In this document: piece by piece, positions 10,417 through 33,000 of the stretch
How the letters are laid out: each line of letters opens with the position of its first letter
Position numbering within the stretch: the stretch's first letter is position 1
Source of the DNA: Piscicola geometra
Taxonomy: Eukaryota > Annelida > Clitellata > Hirudinida > Piscicolidae
DNA: 64,000 nt
Direction of reading: 5' to 3'
Assembly (NCBI GenBank): GCA_943735955.1
Contig: OX030962.1
Span: forward strand, 2,773,110 to 2,837,109
Translations under genes and position numbers: made by a program
Notes under the pieces: generated by a model
Databases searched by the model: none
What the model was told of the DNA's origin: nothing
Seen by the model: only the letters and a program-made list of their open reading frames with translations

Positions 10417-13400
10417 TAGCTGCAGTTGATAATTAGTGATTAGGTAAGTGACAGTACTTACACAAATTAGCCCTTTAAAATGGTGGTATGATTAGCTAAG
10501 CCAGTGCCAGCTTTATCGTTCTAACGAAAAATAAAAATAGACGGAAAGTTACGCTAAATAACTTTTTAATATCTATTTATTTGAAAAAAGTTAATCATGC
10601 TTTTAAAACAGTATTTCTTTTATTTATAATCTAGGGTTAAAATATTTATTTATACCATTAAGAATGATCATGAAAAGCAGATCGAATGTAGACACGAATT
10701 TGAAGAAAGTCAGCGCCTGCACCATGACCCCTTTACCACTCTATTTTTGGCCCGTTCTATTTTGAACTTTTATTTACGACTATATAAACATTTCTGTACT
10801 CTTGAAATAACAGCATAAAAAGTATATCGTTTTTTTATATTTGAAAATATTTTTATATAATTTTTCACGCAATTTTGGCGGCTTGTTGAGGTCTTCGAGT
10901 GGTTGGTTTGTTTTGTGCTGTGACTAATTCCATCCGCCCACTCCACTAAACGCAATAATATTATACAGACAATCTTATTCCTTTTGTAGGAAACCGCTCC
11001 AATTTTGAGCTATTTTTTATTTGAATTGCCAACATTTAAAAATAAAATAAAATAAACTATAACGTACTCGATTAAATTACTTAAAAACTGGCATTCAACA
11101 TAGTTTTTAATTATTCTCAGAAATATTTTCTTTAGCCCTAATTTATATTTTTAGATGTCTTCTAGGTAGCTGCAAAAACATTCTTCTGATATTTCTCTCG
11201 AAACTCCATAAGTTACCTAACCAAAAAATGATAGATCATTTTTCTCCCAAGTAGACCAAGATTTACTGTTTTGTTACTGCGATCTAAAACTGGTCCGAAA
11301 CTTGTTTAATGTAACCCAGCATTTCAAATTAATTTCGAAAATTTCCACTAGCAAACAGAGCTTGAACCCACTTTCCAGTAATTAGAGACACTCCACGAAC
11401 ATGCCTCATGCATTTCTCATTATACATTAATTAGAACTTTAATTAAAATTTAAATATTCATTCATTTAATTAGTCAATTTATTCTTTGTTTTAAAATATA
11501 ATTAATCTGGGTTTTTAATTAAAATATATTTATGTTTTTTTCTTCTTTTTAGTCAATTCTAATTTATTCATCATCACATCCGCCGTCATCCAAATCAGGT
11601 CCGTAATTATCTCTACTCCATCATCACTGTGCCATCATAATCATCATTAGCCTCAATCATCGTCATCATCATCATTACCTTTAAATCATCATTATTACCC
11701 ATATATTATCATCACAATCATCATCACTACCAACACACCACCATCATTACCCATATACCATAATCATTACCAAAACTCACTCATCATTATCACCACTACA
11801 CCATCATCATAATCACCAACACACCATCCATTATTGTCTCTCACAGCTTGTCATCTTTCTGAACGTTGAGAGTCAAGCAAAGATTGATAATTAAACAACA
11901 AGAATAAAAATAAAAAAATTAGTTATTATTGTTATTCTATTCTGCACTTTTCTTTGTATTTGGTAATATAAGCATATTAACAATAAAAACCTCCAAAAAA
12001 ATAATTGATAATATTTCTTATTAGTTCAAGAATCTTAAAAACCAATATATTTATAATTTGAAACATTGTTTAGAACTAACTAAGATTATTTTATATTTCA
12101 GTTTTAATCTTTTGGGACAGCAAGTCTCAACGGCTCAACTCAAAACCTCTTCAAAAGATTTTAACAATTTAAAACTTTGCTAAAATAGTTTTCATTAAAA
12201 AACAAAAGAAAATTGTTTTTTTATTGTTTCCAGATGTATTAAAACTTCACTATTCCTATTATTAAATTCAAATTTATTTTAGAATTATCAAAACAAAATA
12301 CATTAAAGAATGAAAATTCTTATATTCTACGCTGTGGAACATAGAAAACCTTTTATGAAATTGACAGAGACGGTCAGATACATCAGCTGACGCACCTAAT
12401 TGGTAATACACCAAGAAAACAAACTTGAGTTTGATGAATATTGATCGACTTAAATAATAATAATAATAAATTTATAGTATTCATAGTATTGAATAATAGT
12501 AATAATAAATTTATAGTATTCATAGTATTGAAAAATAATAAAAGCTTTATACTAAAAAAATATACAAAAAAAGATTTATATTTCACATGAGAATTCTTCA
12601 TTGAGCGGAATTCTTCAACCAGTCGAAACATACAAATGTAGATTTAAAATTAGTTACAATATGGTTACATTATACTCTTTTAAAAAAATTAAAATGTACA
12701 TTCTATTAAATAAAGAAATAACAGAATGACTAGTTTTTAGCTCATCCCTGCATTCTAAACTTTTAATATTATGTATTAAAAAACACTTAATAAACTTTAT
12801 TTAAGTATTTAATTGATTTTAAAAATTTCTTAGCAACAAATTCTAGTTTTTATTATTGTATTTGCCATCCATCATCGTCTCAAATGTATCTAGATGAATA
12901 TAAAAAACATATGGCTTTTGATCTCGTCTCGGTTTACGCCACGTTAATAATATTTTTCGTTGTATTGTATAAAATTGTATCAAAATGTTTTAGCATAGTT
13001 TGCTAATCCAATCGACATGCACGCTCAATCACTAGTTCTATCGTCGATCATTTCTATAGTGAGGTAAGAATTTGAACCTTCAAATTCCAAGCGTTGTTTC
13101 AATTCAAACCAATAATTGCCATTGCTGTCTTATCAATGCATTGTTAATAGACCATTTATAATCTATTTAAATCCATTAGTGCTTCTTGATATTATCCTCT
13201 TTTAATTAAGAACTCGTAAAAACCAATATATTGCATACTTTTGAATCATTGTTTTTTAAAAATACAAAGAGAAATTTTTTCAAATAATTTACAAAAATTA
13301 TAACTAATCTAATCCTGAAGTTTCTTGCTATTTATTTTTTATTTTTCGCCTAATAAATTTATCGTACCACTATTTAAATCCAGTTGAGTATTATTATTGT

Positions 13401-16400
13401 TTTTTATCATAAAAAAATTATTTTTAAAAATTTATGTCCAAACTAATGGCCTAAAAAAATTATCTGAAAATTATGAGTGTCTGAACAACCTGGTACTTGA
13501 CGGTCTTTGATTTATTTCAATAATTTGTATTTCTTAAAAAAACTTAATATTGCTTTTTGCATTCCACTTTTAAATTCTTAAATGCACGTTGAGCTTTCCT
13601 TTTCCTTCTTCCCATAAGGTACTGTGCGGTTTTAGAGAACCAATGCACTAAGGCGACGGTAGGAATCGAACCCACGCTCGTGAGATGAAAGCCAAGCGTT
13701 TAACTGCTAAACTATCCCTGACAGCAATGCACCATTCAGCTCTAAAAGTGTTTTTTATGCGTTTGCATTCCGGTCTCCGATCCTTAAAACGAAGCCTTGA
13801 CCCAGTAATGAGCATTCGCTGCATGTTTTATATGAAAGAAAAGATGTTAAGGGTCGAAAAATGTGTTCTGTTGGAGTGAATAGGTTCGCATGGTATGAAT
13901 TGAAAGTTAAGGAAGACCAAAGCTCCTTCTGAGGCTTTATTAGTCGTTATTAGCAACAGTTAAATGATCAAAAGCAATTTGGACTCTAATTGATTTATTG
14001 CTATTTGATTATTTTGTTCTTATAAAATAAGTATTATTTCCAGTTTTTGTTTTCTTTTTAATATATATACAATTGAAAAGGAATAATACATGGGTTGAAG
14101 TACACGGAGTCTAAACAAGATACAAGGTCATGTCTTTGCAGATCTGGGCCCAAAACGGAGAGAAAAATAGCAACTGAAACATTCTTTTTATCTGAAGTGT
14201 ATATAATAGATTTTTAAACTACCCTTTTTGGTGTTTTTTACTTTTCGTTGAGGTAATGTGTGCTTAAGTAAAAAAAAAATGTAAATCTGGTTTTTTAAAA
14301 GATATCTTTTGTAGTTAACTAGAGTTTTTGTGTGTCCCATTTATTTTTTCGTTTTCATGGAAACTTCTTCAAGGCTTTTCTAATTTCGTGATAAACAGAT
14401 GTGCGAATGTCGAACAGATATACAAATGAGGAAAAGAAGGAATGAGTAGAATACCAAATAGATTGTTTAACGTTCATTACAACCTTGTTGTTGTTTTGGG
14501 ATTTAATTTAAGCTATTTTTCTGTATTTTTACCTTTTTCCTTATTTTTGATTTGTATTCCAAACATTCCATAAAGTGTGTTTTTATTATGTTAATTAGGG
14601 TTACTATAGACCTGGATCGATCTATTTAATGAATTAATAATTTAGGAAGTTTAGGAAAACATTAATTTAATTATAGAATATACAAATATTTCTTTAATTT
14701 GATCATGCTCAAGTTAATAATTAAGTAATAAACGATTTGTTATATTTCTATTCACTCATTAATTTTAAATAGGATCAAATCATTACTTATTTAATGGTGT
14801 TAAATCGCACATGAAGAGAACGGTCAAGGTTGCTTCATAGATTATAAGCTCCAATGGACAAAATAAAATACATTTTTATGTAAAACGCTTTGTATATGCT
14901 CCTAACAACTGTGATTTATCTAAATCATGCATTTTAAAACTCCATTAGCATATATTTATTAGGTTTAATTGATAGGTTTAGAATGTTTTACCTTAGCTGC
15001 AGAGAGTCCTAGGCATTGGAAGACAACGATCAGAGGTTCTTGAGTCTAGACTCAAGATTTTAGTATTTCCAAACTTTTCACTACGATACTTTGTACAATT
15101 TATGTTAGCTTCAAGATGGGCTGTGTATCTGTCGAAGAATGGCAATTCTCTCCATAGAAATATACCGACCTTCGATTATTAAATACAATCCATTCAGTGT
15201 AATCATCTACTGCAGAATTTCTGAAACGTTAAAACATTATTTAATTATTATGAATTATTCGAAACTAACTGATAAACTTTATTGTTTTATTCAATCACTT
15301 GATGCTATTGTGTAGTCGAGAAACGTTTTGTAACGATGTAAAGTTTACAATAGTTTACAATATTTGTCTTTTTTTAAATTAAATATTTTTAATGTTTAAA
15401 CAGCGTCAAAAACTAAAAATTGAGAAGAGAACCACCAAGAACATCAGGTTTTTGTAGTTTGAACAGATGATCAGAGTGGGAGTGCTTATCCTGGAGTGGC
15501 CGCGGTGTGGTCGAATTTACAAGGATTATCACATTTTACAAAAGTGCGATTTCAAAATCCTTCGAAAGAACCGTCTTTTTAGCGACGGAAAGAGTGCCAA
15601 TAAAAACACAAAGACAAAATAATAAAGCAGCATCATAACCAGAATGATGGCCGTACGAACTACAATGATAAGGATAATAATAGCAATAAAAATAATAATA
15701 ATGTTAATGAAAACAAAAACAAAAATTGTTTACTAACCTCTCCTAGCGCTTGCACACCAAACCAGGCCTTCGTCCAAGTATAATGCACAGCACATACGCC
15801 AACATATAAGTAGGCATACAATACACATACACTTGTATACGTGTGATAACTAGTTGTATATGTGTTTCTAAATACAATGTGTATACTATTTTTAACCACA
15901 TGAGTTTATTTATGCATGACTCTAATATGTATATAGGTTTTCATTCATTTATAAGATATGTAAAAAAGATGTATGTGTAAAATTTGTGCATAGATGTTCT
16001 ATTAAGAAGAGCAAAAATTCATAAAAATTTACAAAAAAGTACCTAGAAAATCTTAATTTTTCTCACGTTCAAAAATTTGTATTTCATTGCAGAATAGAAT
16101 TAGGGTTAAGATTCGATTTCTCTAAAAAACTAATATAGGATTATTAGGTTTCTATGGTAACGTCCCTTTCTGACATGGGCTGTATTCTCAAACGGGACGA
16201 AACATATATATGTGTATGTCTTAGGTACTTTATACAATCCATTTGTATTCGTACTCATAGCTTATCATTTATAATTGTTTGGAATGCTCGATGTGCATGA
16301 GTGTATGCAAGTGTGCACATGTATGTATGCCAGGCATTTTGCTGTCATGTATGCATACAAATCTAAGCTTGTATGTATGTATTATTAGATACATTCAAGG

Positions 16401-18714
16401 TGTTTGTTTATGTTTTAAATAATAAATTTGCATATTTTATTTAAAGATTTAAAAAAATATTTTTGAGTGCTTTCACTTAACTAACAGGAAAGCAGAACAT
16501 TACAAGTACCCTTCCATTAAAACAACAGATTTGGACACCCATGATTTTCGAGCACGATCCTTTTTCGAAAGGATATTTGTTTACCCTTTTTTCAAAAATA
16601 ACATATAGAAACTTAATTTAGGTTTATTTAGTGTGGTATTTAGGGTGGAAAAAAATAATACTTTTCAACCGAATTTAAATAATTTATTACTGATTTAATT
16701 TGACTATAAATAGAACGACTAATGAGCAAACAACTTCAATATTTATGAATTTATAATTTTTTGCAATTTGAAAAAACAAATATTTAAAATTGTGAAAATA
16801 TATGGTATTTAATATTGTAAAACAATAATTCTGTATTTTTTCTTTTATTATAAATTTGAAAAAAATATTTTTATTCTTGAAACTATCAATTTACTTACAC
16901 TTATTGGAAACTTAAATCTTTATCTTGAAGACAGATACTTAAGTTAAAAGTTTTCTATTTTTTTTGAAAAAATAGTTTTATTAACAAAAACTTTCATAAT
17001 AATTCAATAATTTTTATTGAACTTTACGTAAAAATTGTAATATTTAAATAAAAATTTACAATTTTGTAAAAGATTGAAAAAATGTATAAACTAAATTACA
17101 TTTTAATCGCTAGAGGATGATTGTGAAAGGTAAAATCAACGTATTTGGGTTGGATATAAAATCTCATCATTTTTAAAAATCCAAATAGAATTTTATTTTT
17201 TTATTTAATACTGATTTTGGAATTATCAACTTTCAATAATTGTAATAAATTAATTTTCTTTCTATTCAAACAATATCATAATCTCATAGATATTACCAAT
17301 ATCACTATCATCATCACCTCCAACATCAGCATCACCATCATCATCATCACTATCATCTACATTTCCACCATCAGCATCACTATCAGCACCATCAGCACTC
17401 AGACCCTTCCTGTCTGGCAGGGAGGCTAATGGCAAACGACTGCAGCACCAGGCAGTGCAAGGCTCCGACCGCAAATATGATGGCGGAGTGGGTCTAATTG
17501 TTTATGTGGTATTCATGCTTTGCCATCTCTCGTGCCTTCCGTGACATTCTTGTGTTTTTTTATATTGACTTCTCGTTACATTATTTAGTGATTTTTATTA
17601 CTGTGTGACTTTGTACTAATTGCTGGTGTCTTGACATAAATAATTTATAAAACAGTTTTTTTCATATTTAAAATAAAGTTTTTAAATTTATTATTTTTAT
17701 TACGACTATTCTTTGAAATTTCTTCAAACTTTTGGGTTGTTTTATTCTCGATAGAGAATTACAATGCTTTGATTAGAGACTTGCACAGGCTTGTAATTAT
17801 ACGGTAAGTTTATATTCCAAGGTGATGATGGTGATGATGAAAATGGGGAAGACAATGTTGATGATAATGTTGATGATAGTGATTATGATGAGAATGATGA
17901 AGATGGGTGATGAAGATGGTGATGAAGATGGTGATGATCTTGATAATAATGATGACACTTTAATGTCGTAGGTGCATTTTTCGTAATAAGGATTTTATTT
18001 TATGAATTTTAATATTCATCATGTTAGGAGAAAAGAAAATAAATAATGAATTGAAAATATGTTGTGAACGAAGAAATGTATAAAAGAAGAATAGAAATCA
18101 GTTTGAACAAATTGATTTTTTAACGATTTAGCTCGTCGATAATTCAATGAAACAACGTTTTTTTTATTTTTGAAGATTCTCTCGAAATTCATTCAACTTG
18201 AAACTTATTTTTTGCACTTAAAAGTATATTTTTCTATTAAGCATAGAAACAATTTCTTTAAAATTTCAGCGGAAAAACACCGCAGGCAGAGCTACACAGC
18301 ACGCAGTAAGCGGGTTTTGTCTCGAAAATCAATGAAACGTTCCACAGTACATGCACTTTCCACGCATAAAAGTTCGTGGAATCTTTTTGGAATAAAAAAC
18401 TCCTCGAGGCAATGTCTTTTGAGAGAAAAAAATTCCGCGAAAAATGACATTTTGTTTGCATTTTAATGGCGGTTTAGCATGAAAGGAGTGGGAGGTGGTT
18501 TAGAAATGGTGGGATGGATAGGGGAAAAGGATGGATGGAGTGGATAGTGAGTGAAATAGATGGATAGGGGAAAAGAGGGGGAAATGATGATGATGATGAT
18601 GAAGATGAGTGATGGGAGGTGGTATATGGTGATGTTGGCGGCATGAAAGCCTCTGATCAATTTCCTGCTTAATTAATTTGTGGTCATGAAAGAGCAATTA
18701 GTCGTCGTTCATGT
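10417..18714. other. Gene-poor AT-rich spacer
   Basis: Apart from the tRNA-like sequence near 13.7 kb and short CAT/GAT-rich patches (11,570-11,830, 17,290-17,400, 17,820-17,960), I see no convincing coding exon. ORFs are short, lack flanking splice signals and show no recognisable motif. The segment separates the divergently oriented receptor and calmodulin genes, so it may hold distal regulatory DNA, but nothing in it can be named. Confidence 0.6.
13652..13720 (-). ncRNA. tRNA-like / tRNA-derived SINE head
   Basis: Read on the minus strand, there is an A-box-like TAGTTTAGCAGTTAAACG and, 20-odd bases on, a perfect B-box GGTTCGATTCC inside a T-arm that pairs (GTGGG/CCTAC). The acceptor stem does not pair and the anticodon arm is irregular, so it is not a functional tRNA gene. 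It is better read as a tRNA pseudogene or the head of a tRNA-derived SINE. Confidence 0.45.
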
Positions 18715-18717
18715 ACA

Positions 18718-19340
18718 TCATTCGCTTCATCGTCGTCATCATCATCATCATCCGCTTCATCGTCGTTCATGTACATCATTCGCTTCATCGTCATCATCAT
18801 CATCATCATCCGCTTCATCGTCATCATCATCATCATCATCCGCTTCATCGTCGTCATCATCATCATCATTCGCTTCATCGTCGTCATCATCATCATCATC
18901 CGCTTCATCGTCGTCATCATCATCATCATTCGCTTCATCGTCATCATCATCATCATCATTCGCTTCATCGTCATCATCATCATCATCATTCGCTTCATCG
19001 TCGTCATCATCATCATCATTCGCTTCATCGTCGTCATCATCATCATCATCCGCTTCATCGTCGTCATCATCATCATCATTCGCTTCATCGTCATCATCAT
19101 CATCATCATTCGCTTCATCGTCGTCATCATCATCATCATCCGCTTCATCGTCATCATCATCATCATCATCCGCTTCATCGTCGTCATCATCATCATCATT
19201 CGCTTCATCGTCGTCATCATCATCATCATCCGCTTCATCGTCGTCATCATCATCATCATTCGCTTCATCGTCATCATCATCATCATCATTCGCTTCATCG
19301 TCATCATCATCATCATCATTCGCTTCATCGTCGTCATCAT
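18718..19340. repeat. 30-bp minisatellite, about 20 units
   Basis: A 30-bp unit (TTCGCTTCATCGTCGTCATC + ATCATCATCA) repeats without length change. Units differ only by TCGTCG versus TCATCA and by a T/C before CGCTTC. The unit is a multiple of three without stops in most frames, hence overlapping Ser/Ala, His/Arg, Ile/Val and Met/Lys ORFs of 220-300 codons; these are artefacts. Confidence 0.95.
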
Positions 19341-19768
19341 CAGTATTATCACTTTTTATATTTCACTAATTATTTTTATTTTATTCTATCCATCTTTTTC
19401 ACTTTTTTTTTGTCAATATCATTTTCATCACCATCATCTTCATCGCCATCATCATCACCATCAACATCATCATCATCATCACCACCATCCCGTCCCAATG
19501 TATCAAGTATTTTTTTCTGTACACCCTCACGCACGTACAGCCACTCCAATATGAATGGGAAGGAATTAGATACTTCTGCATTTTTTGCTTTATTAATATA
19601 AAACATGGTAATTTTTGTGTGCAAAAAAACTTTGTAATACTTTTGAAATAATCATAAATTATTCTATTAGTAAAAAAAAATAATCCTAATAATAAAATTA
19701 TAATTATAGTACATATAAGTTTGTAACAAATAAAAAAGGTCACACAAACATACACGAACATAGACACA

Positions 19769-23861
<4,093 letters not shown>

Positions 23862-24485
23862 AATCAATCAATCAATCAAATCAATTTCTATAGCGCTCTT
23901 TCCTCAAATTCAAGAGCGCTGGTAAATGAATTTGTTAAACAGATATGTCTTCGGATCCGTACGAAAAGTAAATAATGGTATAGAAGTAGTTAAATAAGGA
24001 GGTGATGAGTTCCAAATATATGGACATCTTTAAAGAAGGGTCATCTAAGTAAGGTAATAATTGTCTAATACGTCAGTTTTCAATAGATAATACTATTATG
24101 ATAATAGTATTATCATAATAGACATAAACAGTCATGTATTGAAGATTCGTTCTAACAGCCTGTCCTTCATCTGCAGAGCTCATCTGTCTTGTGAAGTAGG
24201 TAGCCAGTGGGTTCTTGCAAACTGTGCATTAGTGCTCAATTTGAGGCCTTGGCACTTCTTCCTTTTAAAATCAGTTTTTATTGTAGTCCGTTAGACAGTT
24301 ATTGGTTGAAGATTTTAATTCCGAGAGCAAGATAAATTTAAAACCAGAAAACAATAAAAGATATAAACTATAATTACTATAATTATTTGAAATAAAAAAA
24401 ACTAAATTATTAGATAAGAAGACAAACTATTTAAACAAATCATTAAACGGTTAAAGCGGCTGCCAAGATGGCAGCTGCTAACCAA
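23862..24485 (-). mobile_element. Internally deleted LINE-derived element
   Basis: Shares its left part (AATC tail, then the AGCGCTC hairpin-like region and following about 150 bp) with the LINE 3' end at 33,415-33,580. It then jumps to sequence matching 35,305-35,352 and 35,567-35,590. Its right end matches the LINE 5' end at 38,200-38,353, ending in GCCAAGATGG and GCTGCTAACC. Nearly all of the endonuclease/reverse-transcriptase ORF is missing. A short perfect palindrome (24,093-24,121) sits at the deletion junction. Non-autonomous. Confidence 0.8.
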
Positions 24486-24589
24486 AGTAAAATCTAATTA
24501 TGAAGAGTGGCTTAATTATATATAATAGTAAACATTAAAAAGTAACTTTAATCATAAAGTGAATATGATAGAGTACATTAAAAGCTATA

Positions 24590-24885
24590 TTATCTTCAGA
24601 TTATACTGAGAGTCGTACACCACCCAGTATACGCTGTACAGCGCACAGACACTTGTAATATAATTTTAGCCGCAATGCGTCAAATGCGTGAATCATTTTA
24701 GCCTATAGCGAGAGCTCCTTCTTAGTCTGAAATAAAACTCCTGCTTCTTATTTCTCGTCGACCTATTTGCTAATAATCAGCTTGTAGAATAAATTCTGAA
24801 TCGTTTATTAATTTAAACCAACTTGAATTTATTCGAATTATTTGCGCGATTAGTTGTCTGTAACCGATTTTTTCCGGTGTAGAAA
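24590..24885 (+). promoter_or_regulatory. Probable promoter / 5' UTR region of calmodulin
   Basis: This is the segment directly upstream of the calmodulin ATG, beyond the LINE remnant. It is less repetitive and somewhat richer in GC than its surroundings. No TATA box or initiator can be assigned with confidence; the call rests on position only. Confidence 0.3.
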
Positions 24886-29683
<4,798 letters not shown>

Positions 29684-29754
29684 TCACATCATCCTCTTCC
29701 GCTCATCATCTTCATCTTCCACACCATTTTCCCTTTCACCATTACCGTTTATAT

Positions 29755-29761
29755 ATAATAT

Positions 29762-29792
<31 letters not shown>

Positions 29793-30012
29793 AATTTATA
29801 TATTGCAAAAAGTTTTTATAAAGATTAATCATACACATACATACATACATACATACATACATACATACATAAATACATACATGCATACATATATACATAC
29901 ATACATACATACATACATACATACATACATACATACATACATACATACATAAATACATACATACATACATACATACATACATACATACATACATACATAC
30001 ATACATACACAA
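29755..30012. repeat. (AT)n and (CATA)n microsatellites
   Basis: A short AT run (29,766-29,793) is followed from about 29,830 by roughly 180 bp of CATA with sparse variants, downstream of the calmodulin stop codon. They probably lie in or beyond the 3' UTR. Confidence 0.93.
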
Positions 30013-33000
30013 AAATATATATATACATACATACATATATCCAGGTAAGTTCTTAGTAGGTTTGGTGTGGATGTTTCGTGTATGTCGTAAATAATGGAAG
30101 ATATCGTAAGGATTGTCTCTGTATTGAATGGTCTTTCGGAAGGTGATGATAATGATCATAGTGGTGGGGTGGGGGTGATGATGATGATGGGGGTGATGGG
30201 TGGGCATGATGAAGATTATGGTAGTCATGGGTGATGATGACAATGATGATGGCGATAGGTGGTCGTGATGATGATGGTGGTAGGTTTGTGGTTAGAGGCG
30301 AGCGTGGTTAATAATGGTCAGTGAAAACCTATTGGCGAGAGTTCTGCATGCTAATCGAGGCCAACTCAGTTTCCAATTGGACGTCGTGAGCATGTCCGCG
30401 TTTATTAAAATCGCTTGAATACTGATGATGATGATGCTGGTGCTGATGATGATAGTTCCATCAAAATCCATTCAACTATTCCTTAATCGATACATCGTAA
30501 AGCGTAGTACCTCCATCATTCTACAAACAAAAAACACCTCCAACCCACCTACCATCCACCACCACCACACCGTACATTATTTTCTCTCATCCACTCTGAA
30601 GCTTTTCTTCCGCCAGAGTTCTGTAGTAACCTAGGATTTCCATAGTCTATTTCCCGCGTAATAAAAAAATAAAAAATAAATGATAATATAATAATTAATT
30701 ATTATGATTATTCTTAGTATCATCATCAAGAACTCATTCTCGCATGCAACATACTGATCGTTGGCAGGGGCGTTTCCCTTATCATTATCGATGTCGTTTC
30801 GTGATCTTTGACGCACTCTTTAGATCGCTCGCTACGTCTAGTTGCCTGCCTGCCTGCTTGCATGCTTGTTGTTGTGTGTGTTTGTTTGTGCTGCTGGCTA
30901 TTGTTGGTTGTTGTTGTTGGTGTGGTTGGGTATGTGTGTTTGTTTGTGCTGATGCTGGTGGTAGGTTGAGGGTTGGATGGATGGCCTAATGGGTTATGTA
31001 TCCTAATTCCTTGATTGGTAGGTTAGTTGAATGGGTGGGTGGTTAGCTGGGTGTTTGGGCGATGGAAGGCGCATGGGTGAGTGAGTGGGTTAGGGGATAG
31101 TTGGGTGTGCTGGTTGGGTGAGTGGGTGGGTTAGTGAGCAGCTGGGTGGGCTAGTTAGATGCTTGCTGCCGTTAAACATTCCATTAAGCGAAACAATGCG
31201 AGAGTTCGTGTGTTTGTACGTTATTGTGTGTTTCCGTGCGTGCATGCGTTCGTCATTTCACACACCCTCTTCTCTTCCCAAGCCAAATAACCACCTGTTG
31301 TAAGAACATTGAGAAAATAAACAGTTAATTATATTATTTCGTAAATTACAACGTAAAGTTATTGTAAAGTTACATCGGGTCCCCCTTCTATAACTAGAGC
31401 TAGCTCCTTTGATTACACTGTCGTAACTTTAAAGTTTTAAGATTCTTTAGTTAATTAACCACTTATTATCTCCAAATGGCTAGCTAGAGTTTATACTTTC
31501 TCCATGTTTTCATTTTCTCGTCGTCGTTAAATGATTTCTCTTCAAGAATATTCGAACGTCTGCTATATTCATGACGCAGCTATGTAACGCCGAGTATTTT
31601 CACTAAAATAGTAGTCTGTGCAGAGTGCTTGGTGTGTTGGAGACATCCAGAAAGCAACTTCTGCTTCGTCGTACCTTCTCCTCTTTTGCAGTGTTTCCTC
31701 GTTTAGAAGGACCATTGAAGAGATGTGCCATTTTGTATACCGAGAGACACTCACACATACAAAAGAATTGTATACGTATAAATACAATTAAGAATCCAGA
31801 AGTAATGGCATGCATGAAATGAGATGAAGATTCTATGCACGTACCACAGAGATGATACGTTGATGAGACAAGCACGCATCAGGGACATAAAAAGGCCATA
31901 ATGGATGGAGCACGCAAGCTGCATGTGTAGTGAGTGTACGCTGGTAATATGAGTTGAGAAAAATCTGTAGAGATAAAATTGGCATGGAAAATTCCATTGA
32001 AGCTATGTGTGAAAGTATTCATTGCAGAAAAGATTCATCGGTAGTGTTGAAAAGTCCAGACGCAAAGCCAGCTTGGTTTGAACGTTGATGCGCCCTAAAA
32101 GTGAAATGCCTAATGTACAGGGATGCTGTGGTGTACAAAAGATGGGAATCAATAGAAGAGACTGTGGGCGCTTTGCAGTGGATTTGTGCGTGAGTGGCGG
32201 AGAGGAGAGGGTTTAGGATTGCTGGAAAACATTTCAAGAGTTTTAATGGCTTCTTAGAATTGCAAGGAGATTGGTTGGTTATTTTGAAAAGATTCTCAAA
32301 TAGCGCCGAAAACGTTTGAAAGCGCCTAGTGAAATTAGAGTGGAGTCTAAAGAAAGATTATTTGATTTATTTAGTAAAATAAAAAGTTTTAAGAACCTGA
32401 GGTTTTAATTATGTGTCTCAAAAATATGAAGTATAAGAAATTGTGGTCTTTCTTCAAAAAGAAAAAAATGATTGCGCGATTTTTTGTTGAATTCAATTTG
32501 TTTTTTTTTGCGAGTTAATTATGTAGAATATGGCTGAAGGCTTCTGCATTTCAAAGTTATGTTAAGAAATGATATCAGAGTGGCATCATGTTCAGAAAAA
32601 TAAAAAGAATTTTATACGAAAGTATATATTCATTTTTCTGCTTATGAATTTTTATGAATGAAAGTTGGCATTAAATCTTATTTTTTTATTAAAAATGGAA
32701 AATGGATTTTGAAGGATATTCCTAAAGCTTGGATAAATGAAAGGAAAAAAATGAATGTGTAGTGACAAAAATAAATAATGAACCGTATAATATAGAAAAA
32801 TAGTTGAAAAATGAAAATGCAAATCATGGAAAAGAAAAATGAGTTGGGTGAAAAACTTTCATGGTAAAAAAGGACGCAAAGGTGAGAAAAAACGATAGTT
32901 TTTTTTCACGTGTCTTGGAATAAGTACGAATGTCTGCTGGTCAAGAAAAATATTTTTTATCGTAAAAACATCGAATTTTCATTTGTACACCTATTTGAGA

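Noticed and set aside
17262..17474. 70-codon minus-strand Asp-rich ORF
   Set aside because: The acidic part is a CAT/ATC repeat; the non-repeat part has no recognisable motif or splice partner.
18680..19601. Overlapping ORFs of 220-296 codons on both strands
   Set aside because: A 30-bp, stop-free tandem repeat opens nearly all frames; no coding signature.
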